Below, piece by piece: positions 1 through 8,031 of a DNA stretch of 64,000 bases. Position numbers and translations under genes: made by a program. The notes beneath the pieces are model-generated. The model was not told where the DNA came from. It ran no database searches and saw nothing but the letters and a program-made list of their open reading frames with translations. Within the stretch, counting starts at the first letter, position 1. Each line of letters opens with the position of its first letter. The stretch is from Gemmatimonadota bacterium (GTDB taxonomy: Bacteria > Gemmatimonadota > Gemmatimonadetes > Gemmatimonadales > Gemmatimonadaceae): the NCBI GenBank assembly GCA_020161135.1, contig JAIUOB010000002.1, positions 186,001 through 250,000 of the forward strand, read 5' to 3'.

Positions 1-393
1 CGCGAGCCCCGCGAGAGCGAGGTCCTCGGCGTCCTCCTTCGCCACGCGCAGGCTGATGCCGTTGATCTGCGTGAGCACGTCGCCGGCCTTGAGCCCCGCC
101 TTGGCGGCCGGGCTGTTCGCGTCGACCTCCTCGAGCCGGATGCCGGCGGTGTCCGCCCGCGAGCCGGGCGCCATGACAACGCCCAGCACGGCGCGGTCGG
201 CGCTGCGCGTGTAGACCGTCGCCATGCCACCAGGCGGCGTGCGAATGATGCGCACGTCGGGCGACTGGGCGCGCGCGGCGGCTGGCGCGAGGGCGAGCAG
301 GGCGGCGGGAGCGAGCGCCAAGACAACGAATCGGGTCGCGGTCGCGGCCGCGGTCGCGCGACGATACGGGGTATGCATGGGAAGCGCCTTCAT
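1..393 (-). CDS. Exported PDZ-domain protein, C-terminal part outside the window
   Basis: Only the first 131 residues are visible; the reading frame is open to base 1. Residues 1-43 form a signal peptide (basic start, long Ala/Leu core, ending ARAQ). Residues about 55-131 look like a PDZ domain: an AVLGVVMAPGSRADTAGI stretch in place of the carboxylate-binding loop, then SPAAKAGLKAGDVLTQING, the classic PDZ helix-strand signature of HtrA/Ctp proteins. No protease domain is seen before the PDZ, so this is not an N-terminal DegP-type protease; what follows the PDZ is unknown. Start at 393 is preferred because GAGGA lies 9 bases upstream; an in-frame ATG at 378 is an alternative. It follows the kinase gene on the same strand (about 100 bases apart) and may be in its operon. 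Periplasmic location is inferred from the signal peptide. Confidence 0.75.
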   Translation of the reverse strand, partial: MKALPMHTPYRRATAAATATRFVVLALAPAALLALAPAAARAQSPDVRIIRTPPGGMATVYTRSADRAVLGVVMAPGSRADTAGIRLEEVDANSPAAKAGLKAGDVLTQINGISLRVAKEDAEDLALAGLA

Positions 394-499
394 GGGTCCG
401 TGTCCTCGGATGGCTGCAGGATGGCTGCAGGGCTGCAGGGTGGAACGATGCCCATCCGACACGGGGGTGGCGGCCGAGGGTTTCCCTGCCCCGCCGGAC

Positions 500-2410
500 T
501 CAGCGCCCGAGGCGCGCCCGCAACTGCTGCGACAGCGCCTGCCGCGTGATGGGCTTCTCCAGCACGAGCAACCGTTCGTCGGCGAGGAACGCCTCCGCGT
601 CGGCCGTCGACGCGCCGCCGGTCAATACCACGAGCCGCTCGCGCAGCGTGGGGTGCGTTCGTCCCAGCGCTTCCGCGAACTCCACACCGGACATCTCCGG
701 CATCATGAGATCGGTGACCACGAGGTCGACAGTCGCCGTCTCGAGCCACGCGAGCGCGCGTCGTGCACTGGCCTCGCCGTGGGCGTCCATCCCCTCTGCC
801 GTGAGGCCGCGCAACAGTGCGCGCAACGCCGCCTCGTCGTCCTCCACCAGCAGGACCCGCGGACGCTGCGCGGGGTCGGACAGCACGGGCGGTTCCGCGG
901 GAGCCGTGGGGATGGCGGTCGCCTCGGGGGTACGCCGCGAGAGTCGCGCGGCGGGGAGGCGGATGCGCACCACGGCGCCGCCGTTGGGATCATTGCCGAA
1001 CGACACGGTGCCGCCGTGCGCCTCGACGATGCCGCGCGAGACGAAGAGGCCGAGCCCCGAGCCGCCCTGCTGCGCCCGGGTGGTGAGGTAGGGCTCACCC
1101 AATCGCCCCATGACGTCGCGGGAGAACCCGGGTCCCTCATCCCGCACCTCGATCTCCGCCCACCCGGCCGGAGTGGTGCGCGTCGCGACGTGCAGCGTGT
1201 GGCGCGCCGGGTCGGCGGCGGCGATCATCGCCTGCGCGCCATTCACGAGCGGATTGAGCACCACCTGCACGAGCCGCCCCTCGTTGCCCTCGACGAGCGG
1301 CACGTCGCCCAACTGCACATCCAGCGTGATGCCGTGCCGCCACTGGTGCGCACCGACGCGCAGCGCGGCCCGCACGACGTCGCGCACGTCGAGCACGGCC
1401 TCGTCGCGATCGCCGGGGCGTGCATAGGTGCGCAAGTCGTCCACCACCTGCCGGATGCGGTCGGTGCCCTCGAGCGCCTGGGCCACCACGGCCCGCGCCT
1501 CCGCATCGCCGTCGCGCTCGATCACCTCGCGCAACTCCTCGAGGTTGAAGCGCAGGTACTGCAGCGGATTGTTGATCTCGTGTCCCACACCGGCCGCGAG
1601 CCGGCCCAATGCCGCGAGGCGCTGCTGTTCGACCATCGCGCGACGGGCCTCGTCGCGTTCGTCGGTGCGACGCTGCACGTCGCTGGCCAATCGCGCGGAG
1701 AGGGTATCGAGCGCTTCGGCATCGTCGCGGAAGCGCGCCAGCAGTTGCAGCGTGACGGGCGTGACCACGCAGACATAGCCGAGGTCGCCCAGGAACATGA
1801 AGCGCAGCCAGCCCGAGGCGACCGCCAACTCCTCGACCGCGACCAGGACGAAGACGATGAAGCCGATCACGATGGGCCAGCTGCCCGCTTCGCCGGCACG
1901 GGCGCGGCGCGACCAGGCCACCGCGCTGAACGCCAGCAGTGCCACGGGCAGGGCGCCCAGCACGGCGCCAAGGTCACTCAACTTCGCGCGCGGGGTGTCG
2001 ATGCCGAGGGCGGGCACGATGAGGCGCTCGACCGTGCCGTCGAAGATGAACACGCCGGTGACGCCGAGAAATGCCGCTGCCAGCGCCGCCCCGAGCATCG
2101 TCCGGCGCGCCCACGTGGGGAGCGAGCCCCAACTGCTGTCGGGACCGGAATACGTGTAGCCCAGCCACGCGACCGCGTGCATCGTCGCGTTGAAGTAGTT
2201 CGCGCGCAGCGTCCACGAGATCGTGGACGTGATCTCGGTGCGCAGCGTGGCGACGAGATCGGTGGCATTGTAGGCCGCCGCCGTGCCGGCGATCGCCGCG
2301 ATCCACCACGCCTTGCGCCACCGCGCGGCCCGTCCGAGAATGGTCATCGCCACCGTCGTGCCGAGTTGCAACACGAGGCTGACGAGCGCCACCACGAACG
2401 GGACGTTCAC
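500..2410 (-). CDS. Membrane-bound hybrid sensor histidine kinase with C-terminal receiver
   Basis: 636 residues. About seven hydrophobic segments fill residues 5-228, with no large periplasmic loop, so sensing is probably within or close to the membrane. A short coiled linker (230-262) leads to the HisKA dimerisation helix with the phospho-acceptor His277 in GVGHEINNPLQYL. The HATPase_c domain has the N box around Asn386-Asn390 (VVLNPLVNGAQAM), G1 VRDEGPGF (422-429) and G2 GGSGLGLF (449-456). After a Pro/Ala linker a receiver domain starts at 517, with acidic pocket EDD (523-525), phospho-acceptor Asp567 (TDLMMPEMSG) and Lys619 (EKP). H-box and N-box type resemble NtrB/PAS-type kinases. No output domain is attached, so signal must pass to another protein, not encoded here. 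It begins 19 bases after the leuS stop, so it is likely co-transcribed with leuS. The ligand is unknown. Confidence 0.9.
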   Translation of the reverse strand: MNVPFVVALVSLVLQLGTTVAMTILGRAARWRKAWWIAAIAGTAAAYNATDLVATLRTEITSTISWTLRANYFNATMHAVAWLGYTYSGPDSSWGSLPTWARRTMLGAALAAAFLGVTGVFIFDGTVERLIVPALGIDTPRAKLSDLGAVLGALPVALLAFSAVAWSRRARAGEAGSWPIVIGFIVFVLVAVEELAVASGWLRFMFLGDLGYVCVVTPVTLQLLARFRDDAEALDTLSARLASDVQRRTDERDEARRAMVEQQRLAALGRLAAGVGHEINNPLQYLRFNLEELREVIERDGDAEARAVVAQALEGTDRIRQVVDDLRTYARPGDRDEAVLDVRDVVRAALRVGAHQWRHGITLDVQLGDVPLVEGNEGRLVQVVLNPLVNGAQAMIAAADPARHTLHVATRTTPAGWAEIEVRDEGPGFSRDVMGRLGEPYLTTRAQQGGSGLGLFVSRGIVEAHGGTVSFGNDPNGGAVVRIRLPAARLSRRTPEATAIPTAPAEPPVLSDPAQRPRVLLVEDDEAALRALLRGLTAEGMDAHGEASARRALAWLETATVDLVVTDLMMPEMSGVEFAEALGRTHPTLRERLVVLTGGASTADAEAFLADERLLVLEKPITRQALSQQLRARLGR

Positions 2411-2429
2411 TGCGAGACGCCCGGCGGGG

Positions 2430-4862
2430 TCACACGACCAGGTTCAGCAGGCGCTTCGGCACGAAGATGACCTTCTTCGGCGTGCCCGTGGCGAACTTGC
2501 TGATGGCGTCGTCGGCAAGCGCCAGCGCGAGCGCCGCCTCCTGCGTGATGTCCGCCGCCACGCGCAGCTTGCCGCGCACCTTGCCGTTGACCTGCACCAC
2601 GAGCTCGACCTCGTCGTCGACGAGCTGCGCGGCGTCGAACGCCGGCCAGCCGGCGTCGAAGACGCTGCCGGAGTGCCCCAACTGCGCCCAGCACTCTTCC
2701 GCGAGGTGCGGCGCGTAGGGTGCCGCGAGCTGCACGAGCGGCAGCACCTCGTCGCGGTGCGGCACGCGCTCGCCGCGACGGAGCACGTTGAGGTACTCCA
2801 TCATCGCGGCGATCGCGGTGTTGTACCCGAGGGTGGCCGTGTCCTCACCGACCTTCTTGATGGTGCGGTGCAGCTTGCGCACCACCTCGGCGTCGGGCGC
2901 GCCCGCGGCCGAGGCGTCGCGCACCGACGCCCAGAGGCGATCGAGGAAGCGACGCACGCCGCTGATCCCCTGGTCGCGGAAGTCGCCCCCTTCCTCGTAC
3001 GGGCCGAGGAACATGAGGTACATGCGGAAGGCATCGGCCCCCCACTGCTCCATGTACTGGTCGGGGTTGATGACGTTCCCCTTCGACTTCGACATCTTCG
3101 CGCCTTCGCGGATGATCATGCCGTGCGCGCGGAAGCGCGTGAACGGCTCCTCGAAGTCGATGTGGCCCGCGTCCTTCAGCACCATGGTGATGAAGCGCGA
3201 GTACAGCAGGTGCAGCACGGCGTGCTCATTGCCGCCGATGTAGGAATCGACGGGGAGCCAGGTGCGCGTGCGCGTGGGGTCGAACGGCACGTCATCGCGG
3301 GTGGCGCTCGGGTAGCGCAGGAAGTACCACGCGCTGTCGAGGAACGTGTCGCTCACGTCGGTCTCGCGGCGGGCAGGCGCACCGCACGTCGGGCACGGCA
3401 CGCGGTACCACTCCTCATGCCGCGCGAGTGGCGAGATGCCGCTGTCGTCGGGCTTGAAGTCGGGAATGAACGGCAGCTCCACCGGCAACTGCGACTCCGG
3501 CACCGGCACGGCACCGCACGCATCGCAGTAGATGATGGGAATCGGCGGGCCCCAGTAGCGCTGCCGCGAGATGCACCAGTCGTGCAGCCGATAGTTGGTC
3601 ACCGCGCGGCCGTGCCCACCCGCGGCGAGCCACGCGGTGACCTCGCGCTTGGCCTCGGCCACGGCCAGCCCGTCGAAGCGGCCGCTGTTCACGAGGCGCC
3701 CATCGGCGTCGTCGGTGTAGGCGGCATCGCCAAGGGGCGTCGCGGCGTCGTGCTCGGGCGCCGCCACCACGCGCACGATGGGCAGCCCGAACACCTGCGC
3801 GAACTCGAAGTCGCGCTCGTCGTGCCCCGGCACGGCCATGATCGCGCCGGTGCCGTATTCCATGAGCACGTAGTCGGCGATCCAGACGGGAATGGGCGCG
3901 CCGGTGGCCGGATTGATCGCCATCGCCCCGGTGAACACGCCGGTCTTCTCGCGCGTGCTCTTGCGCGAGATGAGGTCCTGCTTGCGCGCCGATTCGACAT
4001 ACGCGTCCACGGCCGCCCGCTGGGCGTCGGTCGTGATGGTCGCGACCAGCGGATGCTCGGGCGCGAGCACGAGGTACGTGGCGCCGAAGATCGTGTCGGC
4101 GCGCGTCGTGAAGACCGTCACGTGGTCGGCGTGCCCGTCGAGCGCGAACGACAGCTCGGCGCCCTGCGACCGGCCGATCCAGTTGCGCTGCGCCTGCGTG
4201 GTGATGGGCGACCAGTCGAGCGTGTCGAGGTTGTCCAGCAGGCGACCGGCGTAGTCGCTGATGCGGAAGAACCACTGCTCGAGGAAGCGCTGCTCGACCG
4301 GCGTGCCGCACCGCTCGCACAGCCCGCCCTCCACCTGCTCGTTGGCGAGCACGGTCTTGTCGGTCGGGCACCAGTTCACCGCGGCGGCCTTCTTGTACGC
4401 GAGCCCCTGCTTGTGGAGCTGCAGGAAGACCCACTGCGTCCACTTGTAGTAGTCCGGGCGCGAGGTGTCGACCTTCTGCGCCCAGTCCACCATGAAGCCG
4501 GCGCGCTCGAGCTGGCGCGTGAAGTTCGCGACGTTCTTCGGCGTCAGCTCCATCGGATGCGCACCCACCTTGAGGGCGTAGTTCTCCGAGTGGATGCCGA
4601 ACGCGTCGAAGCCCAGCGGCTGGAACACGTCGTGCCCGATGAGCCGATGGAAGCGCGCGGAAATGTCGCTGCCGGTGAAGGCGAACAGGTTCCCCACGTG
4701 CAGCCCTTCGGCGCTCGGATAGGGGAACATCATGAGCGCGTAGAACGGGCGCGCGGGCGCGTCGAGCGCGGCGCGATTCGTGCCCCGCTCGGCCCAGCGG
4801 GCCTGCCACTTCGGCTCGATGTCGGCGGGGAGGTACGGGGTCGGAAGATCCTGGTCAGCCAT
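2430..4862 (-). CDS. leuS: Leucyl-tRNA synthetase
   Basis: Class I aminoacyl-tRNA synthetase of 810 residues that charges tRNA-Leu in the cytoplasm. The HIGH-type motif is HVGN at residues 55-58, within FPYPSAEGLHVGN; the second signature is KMSKSKGN. Between them lies the CP1 editing domain with the threonine-rich TTRADTIFGATYLV motif, and zinc-knuckle-like Cys pairs (CPTDK..CERCGTPVEQ; CDACG; CPTCGAP) typical of bacterial LeuRS. The C-terminal end (VQVNGKVRGKLRV) is the usual LeuRS tRNA-binding tail. Length fits the bacterial family (about 800-870). The start ATG at 4862 gives MADQDLPTPYLPADIEPKWQ, which matches the usual N-terminus; the open frame continues upstream but that part has no family similarity. 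It sits 43 bases behind the glycosylasparaginase gene and 19 before the hybrid kinase. Confidence 0.97.
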   Translation of the reverse strand: MADQDLPTPYLPADIEPKWQARWAERGTNRAALDAPARPFYALMMFPYPSAEGLHVGNLFAFTGSDISARFHRLIGHDVFQPLGFDAFGIHSENYALKVGAHPMELTPKNVANFTRQLERAGFMVDWAQKVDTSRPDYYKWTQWVFLQLHKQGLAYKKAAAVNWCPTDKTVLANEQVEGGLCERCGTPVEQRFLEQWFFRISDYAGRLLDNLDTLDWSPITTQAQRNWIGRSQGAELSFALDGHADHVTVFTTRADTIFGATYLVLAPEHPLVATITTDAQRAAVDAYVESARKQDLISRKSTREKTGVFTGAMAINPATGAPIPVWIADYVLMEYGTGAIMAVPGHDERDFEFAQVFGLPIVRVVAAPEHDAATPLGDAAYTDDADGRLVNSGRFDGLAVAEAKREVTAWLAAGGHGRAVTNYRLHDWCISRQRYWGPPIPIIYCDACGAVPVPESQLPVELPFIPDFKPDDSGISPLARHEEWYRVPCPTCGAPARRETDVSDTFLDSAWYFLRYPSATRDDVPFDPTRTRTWLPVDSYIGGNEHAVLHLLYSRFITMVLKDAGHIDFEEPFTRFRAHGMIIREGAKMSKSKGNVINPDQYMEQWGADAFRMYLMFLGPYEEGGDFRDQGISGVRRFLDRLWASVRDASAAGAPDAEVVRKLHRTIKKVGEDTATLGYNTAIAAMMEYLNVLRRGERVPHRDEVLPLVQLAAPYAPHLAEECWAQLGHSGSVFDAGWPAFDAAQLVDDEVELVVQVNGKVRGKLRVAADITQEAALALALADDAISKFATGTPKKVIFVPKRLLNLVV

Positions 4863-4905
4863 GCCGCAAGATAGCGGCTCGGCTCGCTCTCGCCCTACGG
4901 GCGCC

Positions 4906-5949
4906 CTACCGCCGGTACAGGAATGCCGCCTCTTCCAGGCGGGGCCCCTTCTCGTCGCACACGGCAAAGCGTCCGCCGCTGTACAGCGTCGCGCCGCCGA
5001 AGCGCCCATCCTTGGCCACCGCGTAGAACTCGAGGTCGAACTTGGGGCGCCCGTTGGCGTTGAGCAGGCGGGTCTCGGTCATGGCCACCACCCGCTCCAG
5101 CACCTTGAGGCAGGCCGCCTCGGGCGCGAGCCCCTGCCGCATGAACTCGACGATGAGGAACGAGGCGCAGGTCTTGATGTTCGCCTCACCGCGCCCCGTG
5201 CTCCCGGCCGCCCCCACCAGGTTGTCGCAGTACTGCCCCGCCCCGATGATCGGCGAGTCGCCGATGCGCCCCGGGATCTTCCACGCCATGCCGCTCGTGG
5301 TGGTCACCGACGCGAGATCGCCCGTCGCGGTGACCGCGTTCATGTTGATCGTGCCCGTCGAGAACTTGATGCGGACATCCTCGTCGTGATCGAGCCAGGC
5401 GTCGTTCGCATTCAGGCGCGCCTTCCAGCGCAGCCAGTCCTGCCGCGTCTTCTCGGTCAGCAGGTTCTGCTCCTTGAAGCCCATCGCCTTGGCGAACTTC
5501 TTGGCGCCCGCCCCCACCAGCATCACATGGTCGGTGTAGTCCATCACCGCCTTGGCCACGAGCGAGGGCGTCGCGATGTCCTCGATGGCCGCCACCGATC
5601 CCGCCCGCTTGGTGGGCCCGTGCATGCACGACGCGTCGAGCTGCACGACCCCCTCCTCATTGGGGAAGCCACCGACCCCGACCGACTGGTCGTCGGGGTC
5701 GAGCTCCTGGATGTTCACGCCGGCAATGACCGCGTCGAGCGGGTCCTCCCCGCCGACGATGCGGTCGTAGGCGACCTTCACCCCGCGGATGCCGTTGGAC
5801 GACGACACGATGCACGGCCGAGCCCGCACGGGCGCGTCGGTCACCGGGCTCGGGGTGTCGTACAGCGCATCGGGCAGACGGGGCACGAACCCCGCCGCGG
5901 CCAAGGCAGCGGAACGCTCGAGGAAGTCACGGCGCGACACGATGGGCAT
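4906..5949 (-). CDS. Tat-exported glycosylasparaginase (N4-(beta-N-acetylglucosaminyl)-L-asparaginase)
   Basis: 347 residues, Ntn-hydrolase fold. The family cleaves the GlcNAc-Asn bond of N-linked glycopeptides or acts as an isoaspartyl/L-asparaginase. Residues 1-25 carry a twin-arginine signal (SRRDFLERSAALAAAGF), so the protein is predicted to be exported folded. Self-processing should occur before Thr200 (STG|TINMN), with the beta-subunit motif GRIGDSPIIGAGQYCDN further on, which is the family substrate loop. The usual HD before the catalytic Thr is replaced by TG here. Family length is 300-350. It lies upstream of leuS on the same strand, divergent from the aspA fusion. The 112-base gap to that gene should hold both promoters. 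Substrate (glycopeptide versus isoaspartyl peptide) cannot be decided from sequence. Confidence 0.88.
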   Translation of the reverse strand: MPIVSRRDFLERSAALAAAGFVPRLPDALYDTPSPVTDAPVRARPCIVSSSNGIRGVKVAYDRIVGGEDPLDAVIAGVNIQELDPDDQSVGVGGFPNEEGVVQLDASCMHGPTKRAGSVAAIEDIATPSLVAKAVMDYTDHVMLVGAGAKKFAKAMGFKEQNLLTEKTRQDWLRWKARLNANDAWLDHDEDVRIKFSTGTINMNAVTATGDLASVTTTSGMAWKIPGRIGDSPIIGAGQYCDNLVGAAGSTGRGEANIKTCASFLIVEFMRQGLAPEAACLKVLERVVAMTETRLLNANGRPKFDLEFYAVAKDGRFGGATLYSGGRFAVCDEKGPRLEEAAFLYRR

Positions 5950-6062
5950 GCAGGGCTCCAGATGAGGTCGGGCGCCCCTTGGCGCCGCAGCAGGGCAAAT
6001 CTCGCGCGTGCGCGTCACATTCGACAGGTTGCAGTACGCGGTCTCCCACCTTCTCTCCCGCC

Positions 6063-7976
6063 ATGACCACTCCGGCCGAAATCGCCGATCTGCTGCGCGG
6101 TTGCGCCTTCCTCGAAGGCTTCACCGATGCGCACCTCTGGAAGCTCGCCCGCCACGTCACCCCCACGCCCCTCCCGGTCGACCACACGATCTTCAGTGAA
6201 GGCGAGCCGCGACAGCGCTTCGCGATCCTGGTGAGTGGCGCGGTGGCCATCGAGAAGAGCGCCGACGGGCGCACCACCCGCCTCGTCACGCTGGGCGCCG
6301 GCGAGGCCGTAGGCGAGGGACTCCTCCTCGACGACTCGATTCACGGAACCACCGCCCGCGTCATCATGCCGGGCGAGGCCATGGTACTGACGCGCGCCCA
6401 GCTCGACGACATCCTGCGCGAGGCGCCCCAGCTGTACGCGGCGCTCGTGGGCTGCGCCGCCCGCACCATCTCCGCCCGCCTCCGACGCGCGGACGCCACG
6501 CTCGTGGGGCGCGGTCGCACGCTCGGCTTCGGCGGGCATCGCACCCGGCTGGAGCACGACCTGCTCGGCGAGCGCGAACTCCCCTACGAGGCACTGTACG
6601 GCGTGCAGACGCTGCGTGCCCTCGAGAACTTTCCGATCACCGGCATCCCGCTGCGCGAGTTCCCGGTGCTCATCGAGGCGTTGGCGGCCGTGAAGGAGGC
6701 AGCGGCGCTCACCAATCAGGAACTCGGGCTGCTCGACGATGGCAAGACCGATGTCATCGTCCGCGCCGCGCGCGAGTTGCGCGCCGGACGGCACCACGAG
6801 CACTTCCTCGTCGATGTCATCCAGGGCGGCGCCGGCACGTCGACGAACATGAACGCCAACGAGGTGATCGCGAATCGCGCCCTCGAGCTCCTGAACACGG
6901 AGCGCGGCCGCTACGACGTGATCGGCCCCAACGACCATGTCAACCTGAGCCAGTCCACCAACGACGTGTACCCCACCGCGGTGCGCCTCGCGCTGCACCG
7001 CAGCCTCGGCGACTTCCGCGCCGAGTTGCGCCGGCTGTCCGATGCCTTCGGGGTGAAGGGCGGGGAGTTCGCGCCGCTCATCAAGATGGGACGCACGCAG
7101 ATGCAGGACGCGGTCCCCATGACGCTCGGCCAGGAGTTCACGGCGTTCGCGAACACGCTGGCCGAGGACGTCGACCGCCTGGCCGAGGCACAGTCGCTCA
7201 TCCGCGAGATCAACCTCGGGGCGACGGCCATCGGGACCGGCATCAACGCGCCGCCGGGCTATGCCGACGTCGCCTGTCGGCATCTCGCGGAGATCACGGG
7301 GATCCCGGTCATCACCGCACCCGACCTGGTCGAGGCGACCAGCGACACCGGCGCATTCGTGCAGCTCTCGGGGGTACTCAAGCGCACGGCGACCAAGCTG
7401 TCCAAGATCTGCAACGACCTCCGGCTGCTGTCGTCGGGGCCGCGCGCCGGCTTCGGCGAGATCAACCTGCCGCCCATGCAGCCCGGCTCGTCGATCATGC
7501 CCGGCAAGGTGAACCCGGTCATTCCTGAAGTCGTGAACCAGGTGTGCTTCGACGTGATCGGGGGTGACGTCACCGTCACCTTGGCCGCCGAAGCCGGTCA
7601 GCTCCAGCTCAATGCGTTCGAGCCCGTCATCGCGTATCGTTTGCTGCGCAGCCTCGACATGCTGCGGCAGGCGTGCCTGGTATTGCGGGAACGCTGCGTG
7701 ACTGGTATCACGGCGAATGCCGACCGGATGCGTCACTTCGTGGAGCACTCCATCGGCATCGTGACAGCGCTGGTGCCCGTGATCGGCTACGAAGCAGCAA
7801 CACGCATTGCGCGCACGGCGCTGGACACGGGGCGCGGCGTGTTCGAGCTGGTGTTGGAGGGAGGCTTGTTGTCGCGCGAGCAGCTCGACGGCATCCTCAA
7901 CCCGGCGGCCATGACGGCGCCGCGCAACGTGACCCAGGAATTCGCCACGTCCGGTCTCACGCGCCCGTCGGCGTGA
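6063..7976 (+). CDS. aspA: Cyclic-nucleotide-binding-like domain fused to aspartate ammonia-lyase
   Basis: 637 residues. Residues about 5-140 form a CRP-type cNMP-binding fold (LLRGCAFLEGFTD at the start, FSEGEPRQRFAILVSGAVAI as beta roll, VGEGLLLDD in the phosphate-binding cassette). The cassette Arg that normally contacts the cyclic phosphate is missing (SIHGTTARV instead of a PR-x-A pattern), so ligand binding is doubtful. No DNA-binding helix-turn-helix follows; instead residues 160-637 are a complete fumarase/aspartase superfamily enzyme that deaminates L-aspartate to fumarate and ammonia. Evidence is LGERELPYEALYGVQTLRA, GGAGTSTNMNANEVIANRA, and the signature GSSIMPGKVNP at 475-485. Start chosen at the ATG at 6063, since upstream in-frame residues have no similarity. 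Divergent from the glycosylasparaginase, so two asparagine/aspartate-releasing steps lie side by side: Asp made outside could be fed to AspA inside (inference). Confidence 0.9.
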   Translation: MTTPAEIADLLRGCAFLEGFTDAHLWKLARHVTPTPLPVDHTIFSEGEPRQRFAILVSGAVAIEKSADGRTTRLVTLGAGEAVGEGLLLDDSIHGTTARVIMPGEAMVLTRAQLDDILREAPQLYAALVGCAARTISARLRRADATLVGRGRTLGFGGHRTRLEHDLLGERELPYEALYGVQTLRALENFPITGIPLREFPVLIEALAAVKEAAALTNQELGLLDDGKTDVIVRAARELRAGRHHEHFLVDVIQGGAGTSTNMNANEVIANRALELLNTERGRYDVIGPNDHVNLSQSTNDVYPTAVRLALHRSLGDFRAELRRLSDAFGVKGGEFAPLIKMGRTQMQDAVPMTLGQEFTAFANTLAEDVDRLAEAQSLIREINLGATAIGTGINAPPGYADVACRHLAEITGIPVITAPDLVEATSDTGAFVQLSGVLKRTATKLSKICNDLRLLSSGPRAGFGEINLPPMQPGSSIMPGKVNPVIPEVVNQVCFDVIGGDVTVTLAAEAGQLQLNAFEPVIAYRLLRSLDMLRQACLVLRERCVTGITANADRMRHFVEHSIGIVTALVPVIGYEAATRIARTALDTGRGVFELVLEGGLLSREQLDGILNPAAMTAPRNVTQEFATSGLTRPSA

Positions 7977-8031
7977 GGGCGGCGTGCGGTGGTGACCCCG
8001 TCGTTTCCGTCTCCTGAACTCGGCTCCTGTC

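Noticed and set aside
224..2470. Long plus-strand open frame opposite the sensor kinase (748 residues)
   Set aside because: It has no family match and mirrors the kinase codons; GC-rich DNA keeps opposite frames open. The kinase motifs are on the minus strand.
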